Shown here piece after piece: positions 1 through 5,765 of a stretch of 9,523 nucleotides of DNA. Under the pieces are notes generated by a model. It made no database searches. It saw only the letters and a list, made by a program, of their open reading frames with translations, and had not been told where the DNA came from. Position numbers and translations under genes: made by a program. The stretch's first letter is position 1; each line of letters begins with the position of its first letter. This stretch comes from Candidatus Collierbacteria bacterium (GTDB lineage: Bacteria; Patescibacteriota; Microgenomatia; UBA1400; MFAQ01): positions 1 through 9,523 of the forward strand of contig CAIQPO010000072.1 in NCBI GenBank assembly GCA_903873735.1, given 5' to 3'.

Positions 1-793
1 ATGTTCTAAGTACTCCATCTTTTCTGGAATAATGTATCTGCACTCTAGTACCGTCATACTTCCTTTCCACCGCCACCTCTCCCATCTTTTTAATAATTTC
101 ACTGTAAGAATCAAGTCTTTGACACAAAGCTGGTACCACCGGCACACCCACTCGCACCCTTACATCTTTAAGTCCATCCAACCCCATTAGTAAAGCCTTT
201 TCCACCAATAATCCCGCATCCGGACAAATTTGATAAGCGGAATCAATCTCTTTTCTAATAGTTTTTCCTCCACTCAATATTTGAGATAGACTATCAAATA
301 TAGTTTTTTCCGAAAACCCAAGTCTTAGTTTACCCATCAAGATTCTCACCACAAACTTGGCCTCTTCTCCTGATACCAAAGAAATAATTTTAGCTAGTTT
401 CTCCACCTTTCTTTCCTGACTCCCAGCGCCGGAATCTTTTGCCAAATCAAACATCATTTTGTATATCTCACCAACATTTACACCGCTTCTCTCATTTCCC
501 AAGTTCATCTCCTTTACCAGTTCACCCAAATCACCCATCTGCTTATACCTTCCCTCGACCTCATCCACCCCTTTTCCACTTGCCAAACTCAGAGCCCTAA
601 TCACCCCCTTGGAAGCCATACCAAACTCCTGATTATCATAATCAGGACCAAGTTTCCCTAGCATCAAATACAACCCCACTCTGACCTCATCATTTAAATC
701 TTTAAGCAAACCAGACAAAATTCTCGCAATCTCCAGCCTGGAAGCAGTCATCTCCAATCGACCAAGATAATCACAAAAATCTAAAAATCTCAT
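1..793 (-). CDS. lig: ATP-dependent DNA ligase, N-terminal part (3' end outside window)
   Basis: This gene seals nicks in duplex DNA using ATP; only the first 264 residues lie in the window and the frame stays open to its edge. Residues 1-~230 read like the helical N-terminal DNA-binding domain of archaeal-type (LigB-like) ligases, with recognisable stretches LGKLGPDYD and VVRILMGKLRLGFSE. The adenylation motif I follows as ERKYDGTRVQIH, with the AMP-accepting lysine at about residue 245. The ATG at 793 lies 15 bp after the stop of the Fic-like gene. There is no Shine-Dalgarno, but TAAAAT lies 7 nt upstream. Bacteria normally use NAD-dependent LigA for replication; whether this ligase replaces or supplements it cannot be seen here. 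Motifs III-VI lie outside the window, so activity is inferred. Confidence 0.9.
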   Translation of the reverse strand, partial: MRFLDFCDYLGRLEMTASRLEIARILSGLLKDLNDEVRVGLYLMLGKLGPDYDNQEFGMASKGVIRALSLASGKGVDEVEGRYKQMGDLGELVKEMNLGNERSGVNVGEIYKMMFDLAKDSGAGSQERKVEKLAKIISLVSGEEAKFVVRILMGKLRLGFSEKTIFDSLSQILSGGKTIRKEIDSAYQICPDAGLLVEKALLMGLDGLKDVRVRVGVPVVPALCQRLDSYSEIIKKMGEVAVERKYDGTRVQIHYSRKDGVLRT

Positions 794-800
794 CAGACCA

Positions 801-806
801 ATTTTA
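801..806 (-). promoter_or_regulatory. Possible -10 element of the ligase gene
   Basis: TAAAAT ends 7 nt before the ligase ATG at 793. A transcript from it would begin at or next to the start codon. No -35 or Shine-Dalgarno is evident. Such hexamers are common in AT-rich DNA, so support comes mainly from the same spacing at other genes in the window. Confidence 0.35.
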
Positions 807-808
807 CT

Positions 809-1921
809 CTATTTGAAATATCTCACTTTACCCAAAACATAACGTGACCCTTTAGTGTGTCCTTTCTTTTTTACCAGTCTTTTGTCCATCAAATCTTTCA
901 AATCTCTCAATATTGTATCCTCCGACACAGAGGGTAAGATCGAACGCACCTCTTTAATCGTAGTCTGGGTTCTGATGGCCAAATCCTCCATTATTGCAAT
1001 CTGCCTTTCAGACAAGGCTATTGCCCTACCATTCTCCGATCTAAACATAGGTTTGTCTCCCACCATCATCATCAGCCTGTTCTTAGCACCAAGTGAAGAC
1101 TCAGCCACACTTCCCACAAAGAATTCCAGCCAACCAGTTAGATCCAAACTCGTTTGGTTTACATTAGCAAGTCTCATCCAAAAAATCTCTCTATGCTTCA
1201 AGAGTTCTTCCTCAAAACTCCACACTCCCCGCATGTCTATGCCTTCACCAGTAAGATACATTGACGCAAACATCACCGCCGTCAGCACATTCATATCCAC
1301 AAATGGCTGAATTCTTACCAACTCCCATACACATATCCCAGCCTTAATCAATGGGTGCACTTCCTTTTCAGGGGTTGTCTCAAACCATCTAAAGAAATCT
1401 TCAATTTGGTAGCTCACCTCTACAGCCAATGGAGGCCCAAACTTACCTAAAGATATGGGCTCTCCCTCATCTTTAAGACGATACACACCCAAATGGTTCG
1501 GGTCCTGTATTCTCTCCATTAGCAATGAATTTATCTGTCTTAAATCTCGTTCTCCAAAACCACCTTGCTTAAATCGCAAAGACAAATATCCAAGCTGATC
1601 TTTGTATTTGTTCGCGTTTATCCAATTAAGAATTATTTGCAAATCCACCTCCCTAATTACCATGCCCAATCTCTCCGCTACCTCGTTTGCCTTTTCATCC
1701 CTTCCTGGGTCATCAGCTACCACCCTAGCCACATCATCCACCGTCACCCTATTCCCATAAAATCTAATAGCTGCCACAGCCCGTCTAGACAGCACCTCAA
1801 GTTTTACTCGCTGCTCCCAATCAATGGGTACAGGCACAATTTCCAAAACAGACCTGGCCCTCTCAAATCTCAACAGGCCTTCAAGCAAAGCTGGACTAAC
1901 AACATAAATCGGTGAAAACAC
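809..1921 (-). CDS. Fic-domain protein with degenerate active site and C-terminal winged helix
   Basis: The 370 residues follow the plan of Fic proteins with a C-terminal winged helix: N-terminal helices, Fic core (~125-280) and a wHTH (~304-365, LSERQIAIMEDLA then SEDTILRDLKDLMDKRLV). Active Fic enzymes transfer AMP from ATP to a target hydroxyl through the loop HPFxDGNGRxxR. Here residues 205-213 read QPFVDMNVL: the catalytic His is Gln, both Gly are lost (Met, Val) and the Arg is Leu. The flanking core is well kept (VHPLIKAGICVWELV before, GWLEFFVGSVAE after). The N-terminal inhibitory helix, normally (S/T)xxxE(G/N), seems to correspond to AIRFYGN at 51-57, with Ala for Ser and Tyr for the inhibitory Glu. 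The start is GTG; the frame is closed 13 bp upstream by TAA. Probably an inactive Fic-derived regulator or binding protein; this role is inferred. Confidence 0.85.
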   Translation of the reverse strand: MFSPIYVVSPALLEGLLRFERARSVLEIVPVPIDWEQRVKLEVLSRRAVAAIRFYGNRVTVDDVARVVADDPGRDEKANEVAERLGMVIREVDLQIILNWINANKYKDQLGYLSLRFKQGGFGERDLRQINSLLMERIQDPNHLGVYRLKDEGEPISLGKFGPPLAVEVSYQIEDFFRWFETTPEKEVHPLIKAGICVWELVRIQPFVDMNVLTAVMFASMYLTGEGIDMRGVWSFEEELLKHREIFWMRLANVNQTSLDLTGWLEFFVGSVAESSLGAKNRLMMMVGDKPMFRSENGRAIALSERQIAIMEDLAIRTQTTIKEVRSILPSVSEDTILRDLKDLMDKRLVKKKGHTKGSRYVLGKVRYFK

Positions 1922-1927
1922 ATAATC

Positions 1928-1933
1928 AATTTA
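1928..1933 (-). promoter_or_regulatory. Possible -10 element of the Fic-like gene
   Basis: TAAATT ends exactly 6 nt before the GTG start at 1921, with no Shine-Dalgarno between. The spacing fits a leaderless transcript starting at the GTG. Its first three bases also form the in-frame TAA that prevents an earlier start. The match to TATAAT is partial. Confidence 0.35.
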
Positions 1934-1952
1934 CGCTAATTTTGCGGTAATA

Positions 1953-2822
1953 TCAACCACCAAACCCCACCAGTTCTCCCCAAACCAAGGGTACTTCATC
2001 AGCCAAATCATCGGCGTTAAACATAAATCCAGCCTTAGCAGCAAGCCTCTCCGCTGCTTTCTTCACTAAATATGAGGCAGCCGAGAGAGACCAAGATAAA
2101 TCATTTTTTGCCGCCAACCCAATGGCCGTACCTGCAATGACATCACCAACTCCACCTTTCACCAAACCTTCATTTCCTCCCCGGATTACAAAGGCATCCC
2201 CCTCTCCTACTACCATATTTACCTCTCCCTTGGTCAGCACCGTCAAGCCAAATTTTTCTGTGATTTTCTTAAGCTGTACTGCCCTGTTTTCCAACTCCTT
2301 TTCTTGCTTCTCTCCAAACAACATCTCAAATTCTTTTTCATTTGGAGTAATTGCCGCGCCCTTTGGCATTTCATCAGGAGACACCACCTGCAAACTTCCA
2401 CCATCCACTATCCATCTCTTATTAGGAAATTTCTTAAATAAACCCAAGGTTATAGTCCTCGTCCTATCCCCCTCTGCATCACAGACAAAGTTATTCTCTT
2501 TTGTGTGGCTTCGCATCAGTCCGGGGCCAATTAGTACTGCGTCCGACTTCTCCACATAGCTATCCACATCGTCTCGATCAACCCAAACAAAACTAGACAA
2601 ATTTGCTTTAAGTTTTTCTGCCACCTCTCTATCCTGTTCAAACGATGAAAAGAATGTCATCCCTGTCAGTCTCGAGGCACACTTTAGAGACAAAATCGGA
2701 GCACCATGAAACAGTCTACTACCTCCAATAATCGCCACTTGGCCGCTTCCATACTTAGTATCATTCACCTTAAAAGTATTCCCTGCCCTCAACGCATCCT
2801 GATCAAATTCCACTATATTCAT
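1953..2822 (-). CDS. nnrD: ADP/ATP-dependent NAD(P)H-hydrate dehydratase (NnrD, YjeF C-terminal domain family)
   Basis: This ribokinase-fold enzyme repairs damaged NAD(P)H by dehydrating the S-hydrate (NADHX/NADPHX) with ADP or ATP. The 289 residues are a stand-alone kinase-like domain; no YjeF_N epimerase (NnrE) domain is fused, unlike many bacterial NnrDE proteins. Visible family signatures in order: IIGGSRLFHGAP (31-42), LIGPGL (97-102), WIVDGG (137-142), ITPNEKEF (158-165), VLTKGEVN (195-202) and the nucleotide/catalytic loop GLVKGGVGDVIAG (219-231), with the catalytic Asp at about 227. The ATG at 2822 is preceded by a TAAGAT -10-like element and no Shine-Dalgarno. The gene runs divergently from the small membrane protein at 2864 and ends 31 bp before the Fic-like gene, so the two could be cotranscribed. 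Family assignment is firm; the dehydratase role follows from the family. Confidence 0.9.
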   Translation of the reverse strand: MNIVEFDQDALRAGNTFKVNDTKYGSGQVAIIGGSRLFHGAPILSLKCASRLTGMTFFSSFEQDREVAEKLKANLSSFVWVDRDDVDSYVEKSDAVLIGPGLMRSHTKENNFVCDAEGDRTRTITLGLFKKFPNKRWIVDGGSLQVVSPDEMPKGAAITPNEKEFEMLFGEKQEKELENRAVQLKKITEKFGLTVLTKGEVNMVVGEGDAFVIRGGNEGLVKGGVGDVIAGTAIGLAAKNDLSWSLSAASYLVKKAAERLAAKAGFMFNADDLADEVPLVWGELVGFGG

Positions 2823-2828
2823 GCAAAC

Positions 2829-2834
2829 ATCTTA
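2829..2834 (-). promoter_or_regulatory. -10 element of nnrD (extended type)
   Basis: On the minus strand TGCTAAGAT carries a TG one base before TAAGAT, as in extended -10 promoters. The hexamer ends exactly 6 nt before the nnrD ATG, predicting a leaderless or nearly leaderless mRNA. It lies 17 bp from the divergent TATAAT at 2852-2857. Confidence 0.5.
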
Positions 2835-2851
2835 GCATCAACTCCCTAGTT

Positions 2852-2857
2852 TATAAT
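2852..2857 (+). promoter_or_regulatory. -10 element of the small membrane protein gene
   Basis: A perfect TATAAT ends exactly 6 nt before the ATG at 2864. No Shine-Dalgarno is present in the 41-bp divergent gap. The expected transcription start coincides with the start codon. No good -35 is visible; the -35 position is occupied by the nnrD -10 on the other strand. Confidence 0.55.
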
Positions 2858-2863
2858 CAAATC

Positions 2864-3121
2864 ATGGCCAAAAAACCCATAGAAAAAGTATCCAAAAAAA
2901 TTGCTATCCAAACTCTTACTCTTCTCACCTCTTCTTTTGGCTTAGTTGCCGCTCTAGCCTGGAACGAAGCCATAAAAGAGTATGTCAACACCTACATCAA
3001 ACCTTATTTTGCCCATGGGTCAGGCGTAATCTCCATGTTTATCTACGCAGTTGGCATCACGATCATTACCGTCATCATCACCATGCAACTAAACAGAGTT
3101 AGTCGGAAGATAGAGAAATAA
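2864..3121 (+). CDS. Small two-helix membrane protein, DUF5654-like
   Basis: The 85-residue protein begins with a lysine-rich segment (1-12), then a first hydrophobic helix (~14-33) ending in the motif LVAALAWNEAI. A short amphipathic linker (37-52) and a second membrane helix (~54-75) follow, with a basic tail. The AALAWNEAI motif and topology resemble DUF5654, a family of unknown function that I recall from CPR bacteria and archaea. No enzymatic residue is apparent. The gene sits alone on the plus strand between nnrD and recF. Its last 23 bp overlap the 3' end of recF tail to tail. A perfect TATAAT just upstream supports it as a real gene rather than a shadow, and no competing coding frame covers 2864-3098. 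Function unknown. Confidence 0.82.
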   Translation: MAKKPIEKVSKKIAIQTLTLLTSSFGLVAALAWNEAIKEYVNTYIKPYFAHGSGVISMFIYAVGITIITVIITMQLNRVSRKIEK

Positions 3122-4163
3122 TCTTCATCTCTCCAACTTCATCAAATAGTTTCAAGTCACCCTCATCTGCAGTTGTCACTACTACCTGCCTTCCCAGCAT
3201 TACCCTCAATACCTCCTGTTTATGCTCTTCATCCAATTCCGAAAAAATATCATCCAAAAGCAATAGTACTTTTTTCTTTGTCATTTTTTCCAAGTAGTAT
3301 ATTTCACCTACCTTACATGCCAATACCGCCATCCTTTGCTCCCCCCTCGATCCATAGGTAGACAGATCTCTTGACCCATCCTTAATTACCAAATCATCTT
3401 TATGAGGACCCACCAATGTATAACCGAGTGCCAGCTCAGCATCTTTATACTGCTCCAGTCTCGCAGGGGTTATCGGGCTACAATCATAATCCATCTTTAC
3501 CCCCCTAAATAGCTCACTTCTACTAAATAAGTCATTCAAAAAATCTACCAGCTCTCTTCTAGTTCTCTGCACAATTTCACCATGCTTTATCAACAAACTA
3601 TCCCAAAAGGCCAGGCTATATCTAGTCGCCTCTCCATCTCTAATCTGATCCAACAGCCTATTTCTTCGCTTCAAACCTTGTTCATAGTTAGTTAAATGGT
3701 GATGATATTCTTTGCTAGTTTGAATCAACAATTTGTCCATAAACTTCCGCCTTACATCAGGTGCTCCAGACACAAGCTCTACGTCTTCAGGCCTAAAAAG
3801 TACTACTGGCAATATACCTACCAAATCATTCTTTCGTCTTGATACTCCTCCAACCAAATATTTCCTCTTATTCACAGTTCTACCCATCACCACTCCTCCA
3901 TTCACCACCACCTCTAGCTCAATCTTGTCATCTTTTTCCAGAATTACCTCACCCCGCACCCTACCTAACTCCTCCCCAAACTTCACCATTTCTTCCGTTC
4001 GCTTAGCTCTAAAACTATCTCCTACCCCCAATAGATAAATCGCCTCCAATAAATTAGTCTTCCCCACAGCGTTCTGACCACAAACAACACTCACGTTCTT
4101 TCCTAAAGCAAACTCTTTATTTATATAATTTCTATAGTTAACCAATTGTATTTTCTCCAACAT
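3099..4163 (-). CDS. recF: DNA replication and repair protein RecF
   Basis: RecF is an SMC-like ABC ATPase that binds gapped DNA and, with RecO and RecR, loads RecA for gap repair. The 354 residues match the usual family length. Visible motifs: N-terminal LVNYRNY, Walker A GQNAVGKT (29-36), LFRPEDVELVSGAPDVRRKFMD (positions 122-143), VGPHKDDL (251-258), ABC signature STYGSRGEQR (268-277) and Walker B VLLLLDDIFSELD (299-311). All key ATPase elements are intact. The ATG at 4163 is set by AAGGAG 5 nt upstream. In many bacteria recF lies beside dnaA, dnaN and gyrB; here it stands between a DUF5654-like gene and a lipid operon, so that linkage is absent. It overlaps the convergent small gene by 23 bp at its 3' end and diverges from carS. 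Confidence 0.96.
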   Translation of the reverse strand: MLEKIQLVNYRNYINKEFALGKNVSVVCGQNAVGKTNLLEAIYLLGVGDSFRAKRTEEMVKFGEELGRVRGEVILEKDDKIELEVVVNGGVVMGRTVNKRKYLVGGVSRRKNDLVGILPVVLFRPEDVELVSGAPDVRRKFMDKLLIQTSKEYHHHLTNYEQGLKRRNRLLDQIRDGEATRYSLAFWDSLLIKHGEIVQRTRRELVDFLNDLFSRSELFRGVKMDYDCSPITPARLEQYKDAELALGYTLVGPHKDDLVIKDGSRDLSTYGSRGEQRMAVLACKVGEIYYLEKMTKKKVLLLLDDIFSELDEEHKQEVLRVMLGRQVVVTTADEGDLKLFDEVGEMKIISLSSD

Positions 4164-4168
4164 TTTCT

Positions 4169-4174
4169 CTCCTT
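4169..4174 (-). promoter_or_regulatory. Ribosome binding site of recF
   Basis: AAGGAG lies 5 nt before the recF ATG at 4163 and fixes the start. It is one of only three clear Shine-Dalgarno sequences seen in the window. Candidate -10s (TATATT 4194-4189, TAAAAT 4180-4175) lie further upstream, so the recF mRNA should carry a short leader. Confidence 0.75.
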
Positions 4175-4192
4175 ATTTTACACTCGATAATA

Positions 4193-4198
4193 TATAGT
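4193..4198 (+). promoter_or_regulatory. -10 element of the lipid operon (carS)
   Basis: TATAGT ends exactly 6 nt before the carS ATG at 4205, with no Shine-Dalgarno between. It sits in the near-palindromic stretch ATAATATATAGTAT (4187-4200), which also offers -10-like hexamers for recF on the opposite strand. The two divergent promoters therefore probably overlap. Confidence 0.5.
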
Positions 4199-4204
4199 AT
4201 CCTT

Positions 4205-4744
4205 ATGTATCCTCTTCAAATTATTTACCTCTTTCTCCCCGCAGGAATAGCCAATATGCTTCCCCCTCTTGCCGCCATTTTACTACCAAAATTCAAACAA
4301 CCCCTAGATTTCCATGCCACCTTCAGAGGAAAAAGAATTTTTGGTGACCATAAAACCATAAGAGGCATCCTCATAGGCACCATCTTTGGGGGGCTCACCT
4401 TTTTTCTTCAGGTTTACCTTTTCAATCAATACCCATTAGTAAAAGACTTCTCCTTAATTGATTATGCTCATACCTCTCCGCTATTTGGCTTTAGCCTAGC
4501 CTTTGGTTCTCTAATAGGAGATGCTGTTAAAAGTTTCTTTAAGCGCCAATTCAGTCTCCCCCCAGGCACTTCTTGGTTTCCCTGGGATCAAATCGACTGG
4601 GTAATAGGCTCTCTCTGCTTTGCCGTGCCTTTCATGAAAGTTGATTTTACCCTCTTTGCTTCTTTCATCGTCACCGGTCTTTTACTACATCTGTTTATTA
4701 AGCTAATTGGTTTCCTCATCAGAATAAACGAAACCGTCATATAA
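4205..4744 (+). CDS. carS: CDP-archaeol synthase-like CTP-dependent lipid cytidylyltransferase (CarS/DUF46 family)
   Basis: This membrane enzyme should transfer CMP from CTP to a phosphatidate-type lipid, giving the CDP-lipid used by the next gene. The 179 residues are mostly hydrophobic, with about five membrane segments (~5-28, 53-75, 90-106, 132-160, 158-174). Conserved polar signatures are RGKRIFGDHKTIRG (41-54), GDAVKSFFKR (105-114) and PPGTSWFPWDQIDWVIG (119-135). These match the CarS/DUF46 group better than bacterial CdsA, which is longer. In archaea the substrate is digeranylgeranylglyceryl phosphate; here the natural lipid is unknown and may be ordinary diacylglycerol phosphate. It is the first gene of a lipid operon, 9 bp before the phosphatidyltransferase, and its stop codon lies inside a TATAAT. 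Confidence 0.87.
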   Translation: MYPLQIIYLFLPAGIANMLPPLAAILLPKFKQPLDFHATFRGKRIFGDHKTIRGILIGTIFGGLTFFLQVYLFNQYPLVKDFSLIDYAHTSPLFGFSLAFGSLIGDAVKSFFKRQFSLPPGTSWFPWDQIDWVIGSLCFAVPFMKVDFTLFASFIVTGLLLHLFIKLIGFLIRINETVI

Positions 4745-4745
4745 T
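4740..4745 (+). promoter_or_regulatory. Possible internal -10 element before pgsA-like gene
   Basis: A perfect TATAAT ends 8 nt before the ATG at 4754 and contains the carS stop codon TAA (4742-4744). No Shine-Dalgarno precedes this ATG. The element could start a nearly leaderless transcript for the downstream genes in addition to operon read-through. Confidence 0.4.
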
Positions 4746-4753
4746 CTGTCTCG

Positions 4754-5305
4754 ATGTCTCAATACAAAAAGCATCTCCCCAATCTCCTTACCCTCTCCAG
4801 AGGGGTATTTGTAGTCCTTATCGCTCTTCTTTTCTACACCTCACTTCCCTATAAATTTCATCTAATTTTTATCCTCTTCTCAATAGCAGGAATTTCAGAC
4901 ATCCTTGATGGCAAATTGGCCAGAAAGTGGGAGGTAAAGACAAACTTCGGCATCGTCTTCGACTCTCTTTTTGATAAAGTTCTTACCATCTCCATGTATT
5001 TATTTCTTATTCCCTACAACCTCATTCATCCAGGTGTATTTGTTGCCTTAGTTTTTAGAGACATAATTATTGATGGTATAAAAAACTACTCGCTTTCAAG
5101 AGGGAGACCTATCCCTGCCAGAAGATCAGGCAAAAACAAGATGGTAGCCCAAACAGCTATGATATTCATTGCTCTCCTTTTGCTCATCTTTCCCAACCAG
5201 TCTCTTTTATCCACCTGCCTCCTAATCGCTGCTGCATCAGCCCTTTTCTTCTCCTACTACAGCGCCATTATCTATATTTACGACTGGCTAAATCCGAATG
5301 ACTGA
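4754..5305 (+). CDS. pgsA: CDP-alcohol phosphatidyltransferase, probable PgsA (phosphatidylglycerophosphate synthase)
   Basis: The enzyme exchanges CMP on a CDP-lipid for an alcohol phosphate at the membrane. The full family motif D(x2)DG(x2)AR(x8)G(x3)D(x3)D is present: D49, D52-G53, A56-R57, G66, D70 and D74, so the metal and substrate site is intact. The 183 residues fit the usual ~180-200, with six likely membrane helices and the start PNLLTLSR typical of PgsA. The alcohol acceptor is not given by the motif. Glycerol 3-phosphate is inferred because the next gene encodes a phosphatidylglycerophosphatase. An inositol-phosphate or other acceptor is possible. It follows carS by 9 bp and overlaps pgpA by 8 bp, so translation is probably coupled. 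Confidence 0.92.
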   Translation: MSQYKKHLPNLLTLSRGVFVVLIALLFYTSLPYKFHLIFILFSIAGISDILDGKLARKWEVKTNFGIVFDSLFDKVLTISMYLFLIPYNLIHPGVFVALVFRDIIIDGIKNYSLSRGRPIPARRSGKNKMVAQTAMIFIALLLLIFPNQSLLSTCLLIAAASALFFSYYSAIIYIYDWLNPND

Positions 5306-5765
5306 CCTCATCCTTTCAGGGTTCTTCCTGGGAAGACTTAAACCCGCTCCCGGTACCATTACTAGCCTCGCAGTCACTGCCTTATTTTTTCTAATCACCC
5401 TTCTTCTCCCCACAAATCTCTACTTTCTCACTCTCACCTCCCTTTTCCTAGCCATCTCTCTTCTAACCGCAATCTCTCCTTATCTAATCCAGAAATTCAC
5501 CAAAACTCCCTATGATAAACCCACCATCACTATCGATGAAGTTGCTGGCCAAACCATTTCTCTCTTACCCCTCCTAATTTCTCAAAACAAAAATCTCTTG
5601 CTGTTTCTGGTCGGTTTCGCGCTATTTAGATTATTCGATATCAAGAAACCTCTCCTAATTGGCCACATCGACTCGTTGCACACCCCTCTCTCCGTGATTC
5701 TGGATGATTTGCTAGCAGGTATTGTCTCTGCCGCCATTCTTTCACTTTTAGCAGCACTCCTATGA
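5298..5765 (+). CDS. pgpA: Phosphatidylglycerophosphatase A (PgpA)
   Basis: PgpA removes the phosphate from phosphatidylglycerophosphate to give phosphatidylglycerol in the inner membrane. The 155 residues carry the family hallmarks in order: KPAPGTITSL (15-24), ITIDEVAGQ (77-85), ALFRLFDIKKP (108-118) and VILDDLLAG (133-141). The acidic residues expected to bind metal are all present (D80, E81, D114, D136, D137). Hydrophobic helices lie at ~24-60, 86-110 and 138-155. It overlaps the preceding pgsA-like gene by 8 bp and the following epimerase gene by 4 bp (ATGA), with no Shine-Dalgarno, pointing to coupled translation. Composition is extreme: about a quarter of residues are Leu (40 of 155) and only 5 are Val, matching the G-poor strand. 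Confidence 0.93.
   Translation: MTDLILSGFFLGRLKPAPGTITSLAVTALFFLITLLLPTNLYFLTLTSLFLAISLLTAISPYLIQKFTKTPYDKPTITIDEVAGQTISLLPLLISQNKNLLLFLVGFALFRLFDIKKPLLIGHIDSLHTPLSVILDDLLAGIVSAAILSLLAALL

Noticed and set aside
855..1310. Long plus-strand reading frame opposite the Fic-like gene
   Set aside because: Its translation is low-complexity (Ser/Leu/Pro-rich) with no recognisable motif and it lies wholly antisense to a gene with clear family structure. The same holds for the plus-strand frames at 1565-1915, 2122-2559, 3733-4038, 7201-8043, 8354-8714 and 9141-9452. The G-poor plus strand produces long spurious open frames.
1200..1400. Fic loop degeneration as a sequencing or frameshift artefact
   Set aside because: The frame is continuous on both sides with conserved Fic segments, and the changes are several independent codon replacements rather than a shifted stretch.
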